A stretch of DNA of 64,000 nt from assembly GCA_922989275.2 (NCBI GenBank), contig OV277867.1, forward strand, positions 41,344,070 through 41,408,069. The letters run 5' to 3'. Both the position numbers and the translations under genes were made by a program. The notes under the pieces are model-generated. The model did not search any database, was not told the DNA's origin, and worked only from the letters and a program-made list of their open reading frames with translations. This document shows, piece by piece, positions 11,342-23,880 of the stretch (positions are counted from its first letter, which is position 1; each line of letters opens with the position of its first letter). The DNA is from Gari tellinella. Its lineage: Eukaryota; Mollusca; Bivalvia; Cardiida; Psammobiidae.

Positions 11342-12690
11342 TAGTGCGTTATTATTTCACCAAGAACGCGTTTGCACGCTCTTTTGTTTACGTTGTTACA
11401 GTTTTGAGCTAGATCAGAAACATCTGTATGATACAAACACGAACACCTGAACCCCTACTTCCTGAAGTACCAAATACTGAAATGCCCGAAATACAGTCTA
11501 GCTGTAAACTGAGTAGAATATTAATTTCATTTGAAAACAATATAGAATAAATATTTACTTTAAACGACAAGATACTGTATAGTTTATATCTAATGAGAAT
11601 CTGTTCTGTTCCCTTTAAAGGGAAGACTTGCCCAATGTTTAACCTAATCATTCATTGTGTAACATCAGTCGCATGTTTAAAACTTTAAGTATGTTTGTAG
11701 CTGAGAATGTTGGTGTGGACTGAAATTTTGCATATACTGTTCAGAGCTGCAAATGTAACGTAGCATGGTGCATGACACCACATAAAGTTACTATATCTAT
11801 TCCGTAATTTTGGTAAACGTACACTTGAAGTGATAACAATAATCAGATAGTGAACAGGTACTTATTAATGTTGGCAGCAAAGTGTGTTACAAAATTTAAT
11901 GTATTTACGAAACCGTAGTTATCAAGTTATACACATGTGTATTACCAATGTCAGAACTTTAGTCTAGGCACAGTCATGAGAGCATGGACATCAATTATTT
12001 AGCATTGACAATAAAATGTTACAAAAAGGAAATCGGACTCTACGTGGCATTGTAGCAACCGGAAGTGAAATAGAAACCAGTTTTTAAGCATTATTTTAAA
12101 ACTGGGTTTTTTTTTGCAATTTCAGCTGACAATGTTCAACCAGTGTTTCAATAATCAGGATCGCAATAAAAGTTTTAAGTCCATCAGGAACTTTATACTC
12201 CATTAGATAATCATGTATACTTGATATCTTTGTGTTTTTGATCATCCAACAATATTTTATGCATTTGTCGGCGTCGGTAGTAAAGTCAAATTTGATAAAT
12301 TTCAACCGAATATAACACAGTATCATACGAAATGTAGTGTAAGGTAAGACTAGATCGTAAAAAAGGTTAGTGCAACTCTGATAGACATGATTAAAACAAA
12401 CTGAATTTCAATAAAAATGAGTTTAGCAACAAATAGTTCAATAGTCTTTTTTTGCAATTCCGTTTTGTTTTAATCGTGTCAACCGGCATTGCAAAACAAA
12501 GAACTATACAGGATTCATTTTTTTTACCTTAGACTACATATCTTATGATTTTGTCATATTCTGTTGAAATTTATCATATTTTTTTCTACCGACGCCGACG
12601 AAATGCTTACATTTTCACCAGATGATAAACAACCACCAAATATCAATCCGTATATTTTGATGGATATTTAACTGTGTGGTAAAATTCATT
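11342..12690. other. Gene-free stretch
   Basis: No recognisable gene. Short matching motifs (ttgcaatt near 12115, caaccggcattgcaa near 12480, caaccggaattgcaa near 13160) recur around the next element and may belong to an older disrupted repeat. Confidence 0.35.
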
Positions 12691-13059
12691 TCTTACATAG
12701 TCTAAACTTTTCAATTTCACACACAAAATGTAGAAAGCAATACCTGGTAGCTTTCGTCCGAGTACTTCGGACTTCGTCAGCCAACTGTTCTGACATATCA
12801 TTGGGGATTAACACCGCTCGAGACATTCGTGAGCGATGTTAATGTTAAGTCCAAGATGTGCGGAAGATTGTACCGACCCCGTCCCTGTTTAGGGCTGGTT
12901 TGTGAGCTCCTAAGTAGATAGATTATTTCACCCCGTTCAAACCATGAGGGTTCTCTGTCTAGAATAGTCACTGATTCAAGAGAAAGCTCGGACGAAATCT
13001 ACCAGGTATTGCTTTCTACATTTTGTGTGTGAAATTGAAAAGTTTAGACTATGTAAGAT
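12691..13059. repeat. Non-autonomous element with ~70-bp terminal inverted repeats
   Basis: The left arm starts tcttacatagtctaaacttt and runs to about 12760 (gcaatacctggtagctttcg). The right arm, from about 12988, is its reverse complement, with cgaaatctaccaggtattgc at the inner end. The 220-bp centre has no coding frame. It is seen once in the window. Confidence 0.8.
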
Positions 13060-13487
13060 ACCAAATATCAAGTATTTATGTCCATCTTATGGAGTATATC
13101 GTTTCTGATTTACTTCGACATTTTATTGCAATCCTAATTGCCAAACTGGCTGAACGTTGTCAACCGGAATTGCAATAATTCTTGCAAAACTGTTTATTAT
13201 TACAATTCCGGCAGCTACAGGTGCAGGCACAATCTATGCGTTAGATAGGTCGTTTTGCCGTTTATCTATTCCTCAACTAACGGCAAAGAATCCAACATAT
13301 ACTATAATACGTATGCACTATCATAACGATATATTGAGGAAAATGAATACCTTTGGATTGATATGAAAAACATACTACTGGAATGGGTTGTTATCCTGTT
13401 GTAAAGGATAACTTTCCATTCTCATTTGTAAGTCAAAACCCCGGAAAATCCAATTCATTTTAGAAATACAGGCAGAATACAATTGTT

Positions 13488-13522
13488 TATTTGATGACGT
13501 CATGGCAGTGAAGGGTTAAAAG
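13488..13522. repeat. Family B right end only
   Basis: A stub, tgacgtcatggcagtgaagg followed by gttaa, matches the right end of family B. The rest is gone. Confidence 0.45.
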
Positions 13523-13986
13523 TCAGATCTTGTCAGTTAAATGTCTCCACTTGGGCTGATGTTTTTGCAATTGTTCTCGCGTCTTTCCCTGTATCGTATT
13601 ATTGTTTGCAACCCCGCGACACCTGGATGATGGAGCAATTTTAATGACAGTAACAGATAGAAAACTTTAACCTTTATTAGTGATCATGTATGAAAAAGGC
13701 AACATTGAGATTAATTTACCTGTCACAACGTAAATTTAAACTTTCAGGCGTTCACATACACATGCTCTTAAGACGTCGTGTTATAATGAGTAGCCCTTTT
13801 GCTTCTTACTGCATTAATTGATGAATTTAGAAAACAGTGTCTTTATAGATCAGACAGTTCTTAAGGAAATGCCTGCTCTGGGTCTACATAACACTGATTT
13901 CTCATAAGATCGGTCTTATATGAGTATGCACTATTTCCTAGGGAAATGTTTACTTAGTTTATTCGCTAATGCTGAAGTTCAGAAAG

Positions 13987-15149
13987 TACACTAAACGACA
14001 CTTATAAGTGTGCATGTATTATTTTTTAAATATTTTATTAACGCATCAACCGAATTAAGTCAATTTTTTAGGATGTGTGCTTAAGAGACCATGTTTCACA
14101 TTGGTTTATATTTTATTTCATATCAATGAATAGCTAACAAATGACAAAGGTTAAAAAGGTACTGATGAATCACACGAAATTTCGAAAAATAAAAAAACCG
14201 ATAGAACAAGCTGCTTTACAAAGTTTACACCCTGGGTCGATTCTTACGGTAAAAAATGAGCCAAGCGGGATCGAAAATTAAGGTTATATAACATGGGTCG
14301 ATTCTTTACATAGAAAACTGACCCTGGGTTGATTTTATATATCAAAAACTTACATCGTGTCGATTTTTAACGCAGAGTTAAATTTCATCTACATGTAACA
14401 CAATGTTTGCGCCCTTTACCTCTAGGCATTATTCGATAATATGTTTGATTATCGATTTTTCCGCGGCTAGAGTATGATTAGGTCGACAGTATAAATCGGT
14501 ATAGAATCAAATTTTTTGAACAACTTCAGAACCCTAAGGATTTTCTCCTAAACATGATGTTGCATACATATTTTGGGCTTTATTAGAAAATGTTTCAAAA
14601 ACATTGTGTTAAAAATAAATTGCCTACATGTGCTATGTATTGTGTTAGATGGCACAATATAAGAGCAAGTAAAACTCATTTTTTATGAAATAGGAGAAAC
14701 TATTTTGCAAATTAAATTATGCCAATCTGTAGAACAAATACTTGTTATTATTCACTGGTGAGTCTATTATTTTCGTACAACAGATTGATTTGTAAATCAT
14801 AAACTAAGATGCAAACTTTGCATTGACAGACACCGGCTTTAATTCAACCAATAGCTACGCCTCCTTGCGGTATAGAAAACTTTATTTTTTTCTGTTGAGC
14901 TATATTCCATTACTTATCGTCACGTGCAATTTCCTTTTGCACGCTGCGTCGAAATCCATTTGCATTTTTATGTTTTAACTTGTTTGCGCACTAGACCGTG
15001 AAGTTGTCACAATTTTTAAAAATTGAATGGCGGGTTATAATTGCATTATTGTTATTAATATTTGGTAAAAATCTGGTTGAAAACAAACCAGGAATAAACG
15101 AACAAATGACATTTTTATACATGCACACTTATAAGTGTCGTTTAGTGTA
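13987..15149. mobile_element. 1.16-kb non-autonomous DNA element with 33-bp TIRs
   Basis: The left end TACACTAAACGACACTTATA (13987 onwards, 33 bp in all) is repeated as an exact inverted copy at 15116-15149. The flanks are TA-type. The interior has no transposase-like frame. At about 14228-14375 it carries about four degenerate tandem units around ctgggtcgattctt. Confidence 0.8.
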
Positions 15150-15397
15150 GGTATTTGTAGTGGTAGAAATATTTATAAAAAAATACGTTTAAGCGTATAT
15201 AAATAAGCTGATAATTACTGTTCTTGGTTTCGAGCAAGTACTCCGATGGGGTGCATAGTGGTGCACGAAGCGTTCGTGCAGCAGCTATGCGTTTATCTAG
15301 TCATTTCGCTTTGGGAAATCGACGTGTAAAGATAGGTTAGACTTTTAATTGTTTGAAGAAATAGAAGATTTATTTGTTCTTGTTGGCTGTTATATTT

Positions 15398-15648
15398 TAA
15401 CTCTTTCCTCCCTGAAACTTTAAATGGACAATGCCAGTTTCCATTTTAGACAAGTCCATTTCTGACTTTTAAGGGTTGTTTTTGTCAATGTTTGGCATTG
15501 TGACAAACAGTGAAGACCCTGATCAGAGGGCTCCTTTCGGAGCCCTCTGATCTAGGTCTTCACTGTTTGCATAGGACATGTGTACTATTCACATGTACAC
15601 TGTTTGAAAAGCACGCCTATATGCGGGACTAGGGTTCAAAGAGTTAAA
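15398..15648. repeat. Family C MITE, best copy
   Basis: The left end is aactctttcctccctgaaac, the right end gggttcaaagagttaa. The hairpin at about 15503-15571 has arms caaacagtgaagaccctgat and core gggctcctttcggagccc. TTAA-type flanks are present. Confidence 0.8.
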
Positions 15649-15745
15649 GTATTGACACAATATTTTTGCAGTAGTGCACTTTAAGGATAACAGAACATAC
15701 TAACGTATTTAACCTTTCTATAATCAATTTTTTTGAGAATCATTT

Positions 15746-15949
15746 ACCCCTTCACCGCTTTATTGTCGTCTGCTTCATTATTGTTGTCTGCAAGACACGT
15801 GTCAAAGTTAGATTTAAGATTGTATGACTAAATAATATTGATAATAATGTCAAACAGTTTGGGTCCTGATCCAACGCAGCGTTACGCGGCGTCTGATCAG
15901 ATCACAAACTGTTGCAATCGCGCTTTAAAGCGTCATAGAGAGTGATTGG
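15746..15949. repeat. Family B MITE
   Basis: The left end is ccccttcaccgctttattg, with two 'ttgtcgtctgc'/'ttgttgtctgc' blocks and a hairpin at about 15850-15912 (gttacgcggcgtctgatcag). The right end is agagtgattgg followed by TTAA. Confidence 0.75.
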
Positions 15950-16232
15950 TTAATTATGATTAAGGGATCAGGTTACCTACTGATCTAGATTTACCGTGAT
16001 TCTATTCAATTTAATCAAATAATGCATTAAATTGTCCAGTGTTAATTATTTTGTTATGTTTTTCCAAGAGGAGTCGGTGAGTACGAAGTAACAATATATA
16101 TTCTAAATATCGAGTTTGGGAAGGTTACAGAACTATCTATTAGACGAAAGCAAGTGAATGCCTCTCTTGAGGTTGTTCTAGTTTTTATCTGCATAGATAT
16201 CGCGACCTGTCTGGTATTTGCAAAATAGCTTA

Positions 16233-16673
16233 CAGTCAAACCTGTGTTGAGCGACCACTAAAGATACGATAAATAAATGTGTGTTATTTTTGACAGGTTG
16301 CAACTTAATGCAGGGCTACGACCATGCAGAAGGCTCCTTTAGGAACGTAACCTGCACTAGGCGGTCTCCAGTCTATAAAGATCACCAGGGGCCCGTTTCA
16401 TAAAACTTCGTAAGACAAATGTTGTCGTAAGTCAAAACTTTAAAACACATTTAATTTCTGATTTCTCTATTTAATCCTATCTTGTGACATCTCTTTGGAA
16501 TCGTCTTTTCAAGACCTTCAAAAAGATGTCACAAGACAGGATTAGATGGAGAAATACATAATAATTGAGACTTTTGAATTCTGACTTACGACGACATTGT
16601 CGTTAGAAGTTTTATGAAACGGGCCCCAGGGATGTTCATTCAGTGGTCGCTTAACACACAGATTTGACTGTTT
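16233..16673. repeat. Family N MITE, interrupted by a family E copy
   Basis: The ends acagtcaaacctgtgttgag and its inverted partner (caacacagatttgactgt-like) enclose a small hairpin at about 16295-16355. At 16388-16627 a complete family E element is inserted. The ends resemble those of family H and of pogo/Tigger-type MITEs. Confidence 0.7.
16388..16627. repeat. Family E MITE nested in family N
   Basis: The TIR is ggggcccgtttcataaaac at the left, inverted at the right. The interior hairpin is built on gacatctctttggaatcg. It sits inside the family N element, so it is the younger of the two. Confidence 0.8.
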
Positions 16674-16710
16674 ATCGAATTTCCAACTTATAGACACTGG
16701 TATATATATT

Positions 16711-17224
16711 ACAGTCTATCTGTGTAATAGGTCATTTCATGAAATGTCTGAAAATTTCAGTAATTACGTGAACTAATTGTTTCACTTAGTCATTTCACGA
16801 AATGACAAAAATTTTCAGTCATTCATACAATGACTAAATTGATTTAGCTTTTATTATTTACAATGTTATGATTGATGTATCTTAATAATTACAAACTACA
16901 CAATTCAAGCAATACATGCATATCAAATTTAAAACATAATTATCAAGTCTATTAAAGTATTAAACAAATACGTGCAAAGTTTCTGAAATATTAGTAAGAT
17001 GTTCAGTATTAATTAATGATATCAATGAACAAGTGCTGTTAAATAATAAGATAAAAGTAATTTCACACATTGCGTGAATCCTGTTAAAGGTTTCAAATTT
17101 CAATCATTTCATGAAATTACTGAACATTTTCAGACATTTCTTGAAATAACTAAGTGAAACAGTCATTTCATGTAATGACTGACATGTTGTCATTTCGTGA
17201 TGTATGATTTCACAGATTGACTGT
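16711..17224. repeat. Element with inverted arrays of a TCATTTCATGAAATGA motif
   Basis: The left block (about 16711-16845) and the right block (about 17095-17224) are reverse complements. Each holds several copies of the self-complementary motif gtcatttcatgaaatgac, separated by tgaaaattttcag. Outer ends are acagtc / gactgt. The AT-rich centre has no frame. Confidence 0.75.
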
Positions 17225-17711
17225 CACATATATACATGTACATGTACTTCTTTTGTCTTGCAGACGACAACTTAATGAGAGCAAAATGAAAATACTGCAG
17301 AAGAAGGGTATATTCCTTCATTGACTAAAATAATTGTCTGTAAACAGTTTGGATCCTGACTATCCGCCACGTATGTAAATTTACCAAAACGTTAATATGT
17401 GAAATTTAACCAGGCGACAATTGCTTAAAAAAAGATGACGTCAATGCAGTGAATGATCAAATCTGGTAATTTTTATTTGTTTTTGTACCATTAAATGGCG
17501 ATGCGTATCTCATACCACAATCAATTACATGTTTAATTACTATTCTAGTCAAAGGAATTTAAGAACAGTGTAGGAAATTATGATAATGACGTTTTATCCT
17601 GTTTTTACTCTTGTTTCCTGCTAAGGTTTTAACATCTTAACTTTGTTTTATCTTAACCCTTTATTTTTATACTGGTCTTAACTCTACTATCAGACTCAGA
17701 CTGCCCGCAAT

Positions 17712-17963
17712 TACAGTGGAGAAAACGTTATTCTTTCCCAATAAACGCGTTTACGCTAAAACTATTTTTTCCATTGCAAACAATTTTGGAGCCAGACCAG
17801 ACGCCGGGTTACCCGGCGTCTGATCAGGCTCAAAAACTGTTTGCCACTCAAATTAAAATAAATAGTGAGAAATGTCAAAAGGTTGTTATTTTCTACGTTT
17901 TAGTGCTTTGCGTTTACGTACCATTGCGTTTAAACGGGAAAGAATAACGTTTTCTCCACTGTA
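17712..17963. repeat. Family A MITE, intact
   Basis: Ends tacagtggagaaaacgttat / ataacgttttctccactgta are perfect inverted repeats flanked by TA. The internal hairpin core is gacgccgggttacccggcgtc. TA targets and CAGTG ends fit Tc1/mariner-like MITEs. Confidence 0.85.
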
Positions 17964-18099
17964 CCCGTGAGGGTGTGCGGTAGAATAACAAGATAGATAG
18001 ATATATAGCATGGTAAGCTAATCAGCAGCTGATATGTCCCCGAATTGTTCGCAATAAATATAGCGGTTTTTAACAACATTATTAGTGCGATTATTGGGA

Positions 18100-18267
18100 A
18101 ACGTATTCTGCATTACTTTTAGCCTGTTTAAGCTACCATATATTATTATATAAGTAAAGTTTCGTTTGGTAAATGTACATATTCATGACTGTATAAAGTG
18201 GAACTATTTTTTTAGTGGAGGAGTAAATAAAAGGCGACAAAAGGCGCTTCTATGAGGGAAGGGTTAA
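18100..18267. repeat. Family D MITE, right part
   Basis: A remnant of the hairpin arm (attctgcattacttttagcc) is followed by the family D right half, including 'gtggaactattt' and 'aggcgcttctatgagggaag' before gttaa. Confidence 0.6.
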
Positions 18268-18653
18268 CTGTTGAATATTGTGTGAAAGAAAACTCCAATA
18301 AAGTATGTGCTCGGGATTGTTGCATATTACAATAACATCGCATGCTAAACTATTTGTAAACAAAGGTATCAATGATAGTTATATTCTGTCTTGAAATAGA
18401 TTTAAAGTTTTGGATAAATATGCCACTTTGTGACGATTGTTTTTATCGACATTATACGATTATTACGATTCATTTATGCTAAATGGATTCCCCAAACAAA
18501 TTAATCCATCATGACATAATAACCCGCCAAAGGCATCCACTGCTATTAATATCATCAGCTTAAATTTGTGTCTTCTTACTCATTAAATTTAGAATTGCAT
18601 GCATACCTGACTAAACCTGTTAACCAATAAATACGCATTATATCCCTTAAGTT

Positions 18654-18843
18654 GTTCCTCCATAGAAGAAAACGGTACACTTTATATAGCTACGAATATG
18701 CACCATAAAGTAATTTATATTAACTAGTGGATCGTAACTTGAAGCAGGCTAAAAATAAAGCAGAATGTGCCTTAAGGCACATTCTGCTTTAGATTTAACC
18801 TGCTTTAAGTGTTACACTATCTTCAAAACTAGAAACAGGCTTG
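18654..18843. repeat. Family D MITE, diverged
   Basis: The hairpin at about 18738-18812 has arms gaagcaggctaaaaataaag and core gtgccttaaggcac, with TTAA at its centre. The left end is degraded. Confidence 0.65.
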
Positions 18844-19214
18844 GATTAATGTATTAAACATTTTAATATGCGGGTGTCAGTTTTGATCTTTATCAGACTC
18901 CGTTCATGCGGGCCTATTTAGGATCCAAACGGATTGGAAAGTCGACTTCAGTTACCTATAGGCATTAAAATGACTAAAATGGAAACAGCAATTGCTAGGT
19001 CTTTGACAGCTTGACACTTTACAAATAACAAATATTAATCATTGTCAGAAATTTAAAAGCATGTCAAGAAGGAACAGAATCATTTTAAGTGATTTGACAA
19101 ATGAGGTCATGGGCTTTTCCGTGCATATCGTGATTGAAATGGTGGTGGGTGGTTACTAACCACACATTCCTACTCTTGCTTGACTCGAATTTGCAATCTT
19201 TTTGGATCAATATC

Positions 19215-19372
19215 AATACTCATGCGTATATATAAACGTTTGAGTTGAGTCTGATATTGTTCTCAAATTTTTAATTGGTCAGATTTGAGCATTCTGCTCT
19301 GAACGTTCTAAGACTCATCTCAAACGATTTAAAAGCAGGTGGCTAGATGTTGAGTAAATCGGAATTTGGATG
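19215..19372. repeat. Family J element
   Basis: An inverted-repeat element with arms like tataaacgtttgagttgagt and a centre of ttggtcagatttgagc. It is related to copies at 22.05, 47.58, 50.66, 57.87 and 61.97 kb. Confidence 0.6.
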
Positions 19373-19741
19373 GATGAGCTTTTATGGCAATCATATTTAT
19401 GTTTGTAATTTATGACATACGGGCAATACATTTTATTGAATTATGTAATATTTGTACTATCTGACAAAAAAGTGTGTCATTTACACAATATTTGTATTAT
19501 GAACACATCGAATACTGGTCTCAAGAACGACTGGACTACATTTGGTCCTGATCAGACGCCGCGTAGGGAGGTGTCTGGCCAGGATCCAAAATGTTTTATA
19601 CATGAACATGACGCTTATACCCATACCCCAGGATTAACTATGGTGAATTTCTACTGCAAACTATGATATAACTCTCGTTTATTTGCTGCATTTGCATAAG
19701 TTCAACTTGGATGTATAGTAAGGAAACTAATAACATTAACA

Positions 19742-19991
19742 TACAGTGGAGAATCTGTTATTCTTTCCCGTTTAAACGCAAACGTACGCAAACGCAAAGC
19801 ACTAAAGCGTAGAAAAGAACAACTTTTGGACAATTCTGGTAATTCATGTTTATCTTGGTGGCAAACAGTTTGGAGCCTGATCAGACGCCGGGTTACCCGG
19901 CGTCTGATCTGGCTCCAAACTGTTTGCATTGCAAATAATAGTTTTAGCGTAAACGCGTTTATTGGGAAAGAATAACAGATTCTCCACTGTA
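19742..19991. repeat. Family A MITE, intact
   Basis: A complete copy in reverse orientation relative to 17712, with tacagtggagaatctgttat ends and the hairpin core gccgggttacccggc. The short minus-strand frame across it is a by-product. Confidence 0.85.
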
Positions 19992-20380
19992 TGTAGCCTT
20001 ACCAACAACTCATGATAGGGTCTTAACCTTTGAATTACCTATATAATCTTAAGGTGTATCTTATTATGAAAACATATAAGTACAACGTACGGAAGACAAC
20101 AAATTCATTGGTTTTCCAAACAAACACGTCTATACGAATAATTCCGAATGTCCGTTGAAACAGTGTTGAGCCAGTTCAGACGCCAGATAACCCTACGTAT
20201 GACCAGGCTCAACATTATTTTCTATGCAAATGAAAAGTAATCGTTATAAAATTTTGAAACATCTATCATTTTATAACATTTTATTGCTTTGCATCTGCGT
20301 TGATGTCCTCGTTTAAATTCTTTTAAAATGGATATTGGTATGTAATTGGGGAACGGTAAAATGTTTTTAATTATATTTAA

Positions 20381-20580
20381 CCCTTTCACTTTCGATGACG
20401 TCACAAAGCGCATTTGTAAACAGTTTTGATCCTAAGCAGACTCCGCGTTATGCGGCGTCTGATCAGGATCAAAACTGTTTACCTCTTGTTTTGAATTTAC
20501 GTCAGCTAAACTGCCTTAAATCTAACTTTGAAACGATATTGCAGACAACTATGGCTATGTAATTTTGGTTGGACAGACGA
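20381..20580. repeat. Family B MITE
   Basis: It is preceded by TTAA (20377-20380). The left end is ccctttcactttcgatgacg. The hairpin at about 20418-20480 has core gcgttatgcggc. The right end was not clearly resolved. Confidence 0.65.
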
Positions 20581-20816
20581 AGGCTAAAATCAATATATAA
20601 AAATAACAGAAATTTCATGTTCCAGCTGTCAATTGAACTCATACTACTTAGGGCTCTTTTAGGTGTAAAGTCGTTAAATGAATATAGGTGAACTATTAAA
20701 ATAGGCGTTATTTAACATCAGGCAGGTCCCAAGTAATAAATCAATATTATTGTCAATACTCAAACATCTTTATTTGTCATTTAGAACATTGTAATTTGTC
20801 TTAGTAATGAGATGCT

Positions 20817-21000
20817 TACAGCGGAGAAGACGTTAATGTTTCCCGTTTGAAGAAGCATAATATTTACGAAATGCAATAAAATGTAAGAAATGACTAAGAC
20901 ATTGGTAATGAAAAATGTTGACGATATCTTAACATCTGAATTACAAGCCAGATCAGATTCCAAATTTCTCGACCTCTGATTATACCTATTTGTAATGAAA
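20817..21000. repeat. Family A-like remnant
   Basis: It begins ttacagcggagaagacgtta and keeps the 'atgcaataaaatgtaagaaa' block. The hairpin and right end are degraded. Confidence 0.45.
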
Positions 21001-21699
21001 ATGCATGTAATTGTTGTTGCACAAATTATTGGGACAACTTAGCCTGGACTGTCCATAATAGTTTATAGCCGTCAAATCTATCGTACTTGTATGTAAACTA
21101 ATGCCAATTGGGAGTTCCTTTTAAACGAAGCTATATTTCAGGAAAATAAAGCTGCAGAAATGCCGAAACTAGTGTCCAACTGGTTGAATCATAAACGGAC
21201 GTCGCCCAATGCGGTGTCTGGCCAGGCTCCAAAATGGTGGCAAAGTCGGCACCTATGACGGCGCAAGGATTTATTTGAATTCGAGTCTCGAGACAGAACG
21301 ACGTTTGGATATAACAAACATTGAAACCCTGATCAGACAAAAAGCGGCTTCTTATTAAGGTCTACTCTGTTAAACATTCTTTAGTCTGGGAAAAATGACT
21401 TTCTCAATGTGCTGAATGCAAAGTACTTCATGATGCATTCCATTTGTGTTTGCATAGTGGTAAATATTGACGATATAAATGTCAAATGCGCACACATCAG
21501 GAAGTTTTAATATTTCAACAGTGCATCATCCGTCGTCAACCCCTTTACCTTCAGGATACTGCTTACTAAAATGTAGTCATCTTTTCATTATCAAGTTTTT
21601 ATTTTGTAAGCAGTTTGACTGTTGAAGTATCGATATGACTGGCATACTGTTTAGCTCTGAGGCACTTTCTAGATATCTAATAATAATTAAACCTGGCCT

Positions 21700-21884
21700 G
21701 CAATCACGTTTGTAAACAGTTTGGGTCCTGATCAGACGCCGCGTAACGCGGCGTCTGATCGGGACCCAAACTGTTTGACACTCTCATCTATATTTATTAA
21801 GTCATACAACCTTAAATCTAACTTTGAAACTTGCCTTGCAGACAACAATACTGAAGGAGACAGCAATAGATTGGTGAAAGGGTA
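21700..21884. repeat. Family B MITE with near-perfect hairpin
   Basis: The hairpin at 21714-21780 has arms caaacagtttgggtcctgat and their inverted partner around gccgcgtaacgcggc. The right end is gattggtgaaagggt. The left end may extend to about 21540. Confidence 0.7.
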
Positions 21885-22050
21885 AAACATCTCCTGAATA
21901 ATTTGATCACGAAAGGGTTAAACTGTTTTCCAACGTCAGTACAATCGGTTTTTCGAACTTAATGTCAGTGCAATCGGGTCAATGCAGTAAGGGGATAACA
22001 ATAAACTGTGGTAAGTAATATTTTTCAACGTCAGATCATTTATAAATTAT

Positions 22051-22190
22051 ACAGGCCAAGCACTTATAAAGCGTTTGAGTTGCTACCTAACTCGTTCCCA
22101 AGCATTTTAGCCTATGTTCAAATCTGATCAAATCAAATGCTTGAGAATGATTCAAGACTCAAATCGATCGCTTTATAAGCATGGACCTGG
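22051..22190. repeat. Family J element
   Basis: The arms are cttataaagcgtttgagttg and its inverted partner ending cgctttataag, about 60 bp each with mismatches. Confidence 0.65.
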
Positions 22191-22404
22191 TATTAAAACA
22201 CACTTTTACAGTTTTCAAATTATACTGAACTTTTTTTCAAATTAGTCAACTTAGTTTTTCTTATAATTAGTGTTAGAACGATTAAGTGCAATGTCCGCCT
22301 TTTAAATTCGAGACCGACCTGACCTGAAACAATGGTAAAGAAAGACCAGAAAACAGGGAACAGGACTGTGTCCACTAGATGTATATATATAGGATATTAC
22401 ATGA

Positions 22405-22526
22405 GTGTTCATAATTTACTGGATTTATTAAACGAGTCTTTTCGAAAACGATAAAAACGAGGCTTTGCCGAGTTTTTATCGTTTTCTAAAACGACGAGTA
22501 TGATAAATCCAATACATTATTAACAC
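22405..22526. repeat. Long palindrome, ~60-bp arms
   Basis: The arms run outward from gaggctttgccgag: 'cgaaaacgataaaaac' pairs with gtttttatcgttttc, out to gtgttcataatttactgg / ccaatacattattaacac. No family relative is seen in the window. Confidence 0.75.
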
Positions 22527-23090
22527 GAATGTTATATTCTTTTTATAACATAACCTAGAAAGTTATTTATCGCAGCCTTTAAGGTCAAGTGAATGCTTAT
22601 GCGTGATATACATGTAAGTAGATCTATACAGGAAAAAGGTTGTTCCAAATTAACCCCGTTTGCTAGCATAATGTTTATGTTATTATTTGTATTAATAAGC
22701 ACTTTCATGTAGGTCTAATATTGATTATTACACCAAAAATCTATAAACTGAATCTACATGATGGAAAGAAGACGTTGGAAATTGAACGCATAGAACGCAT
22801 TTTAATGACGTCACAAGTAACGACGTCGTGGCGTGCCTCATTTGAATAGTTATTTAACTAGTTATATATGACATTTAAACAACGGGTGTTATTCAACGCT
22901 CATGCCGTCTGTTATGTTATAAGTAAAATAATTTGATTTGAACATAACGGACAGAAAAAACAGATCGAGTTTAACCTACCTACGTTAAGAGTGACACACC
23001 AACATCACATCTAAGCTCAGCAATCGACAGCCTTGCCATACCTTATTGTTTGCAGGCTGGGCTGATGTAAATAGGTACGTATGTCTCATT
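22527..23090. other. Gene-free stretch
   Basis: A motif pair tgacgtcacaagtaacgacgtcg lies near 22800. No gene or repeat family is recognised. Confidence 0.35.
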
Positions 23091-23247
23091 TAAGGAATAA
23101 TTCGAATATTTATTGTAATCATGGAGGTATGAAAAAATAAACCTGGTCACACTGTATGAAACCTCGAAGCGGTTTCATACAAAAGTGTGACCAGGTTTTT
23201 TTTTTCATACCTCCATGAATACAATAAATATTCCGAATTGTTCCTTA
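23091..23247. repeat. Long palindrome, ~75-bp arms
   Basis: Outer ends are taaggaataattcgaat / attccgaattgttcctta. Inner arms cctggtcacactgtatgaaa and its complement meet at ccgaagcgg-like bases. Only a few mismatches and one length difference in an A/T run are seen. Confidence 0.8.
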
Positions 23248-23734
23248 TAATTTAATATCACTTCTGAATTTAAGAAAGTAGTTAAATAGAGAATCTTACG
23301 CGAATGTTCTTTTTTAACGCTTTTAAAACGTAGGTTTTAGTCCCTCCGCAATATATATTTTCCGCCAAAACGCGACGTTGTTATGTAGTAACGCCGACGT
23401 CAATGACGTAATTTGGCATCCTGCTTCATGCAGCGCTTATGAAGAGCAGTTGGACTATGGGAAAGTAGTCCTGACAAGGCGTGGCCTGAATTTATTTTTT
23501 ACATGGAGTTATGAAACAAAAATTACAGCCAATCACAGCTAACCAAATGTAATGCAAACAAACAATATTAAATTATACGAGACACACATTCCGTGCCGAA
23601 TACTTCATTTTCTGATTTCGATTATGTCATTTGTATTTTAGACATCTTAGTAGTTTTTAGACTTGGACCGATGGACACTTGCCATATTTCAAGTCCATCG
23701 CTTAGTTGATTATTTAGAAATAACCGATTAGCTA

Positions 23735-23880
23735 TAATGCTCAGTGTAGCGTGCTTTAAGCTACAGTTTGCTATAAAATATATAATATTTCTTATTCGTA
23801 ATTCATGACTGCATAACGTAGAACTATTTTTTCTTCAGTGGAAGAATAAATTTTAAATGAGTATCTCTGGGGTAACGGTT
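23735..23880. repeat. Family D MITE, right part
   Basis: It has 'taagctacagtttgctat', the 'ttcatgactgcataacgtag' block and a degraded right end. The hairpin is half lost. Confidence 0.5.
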
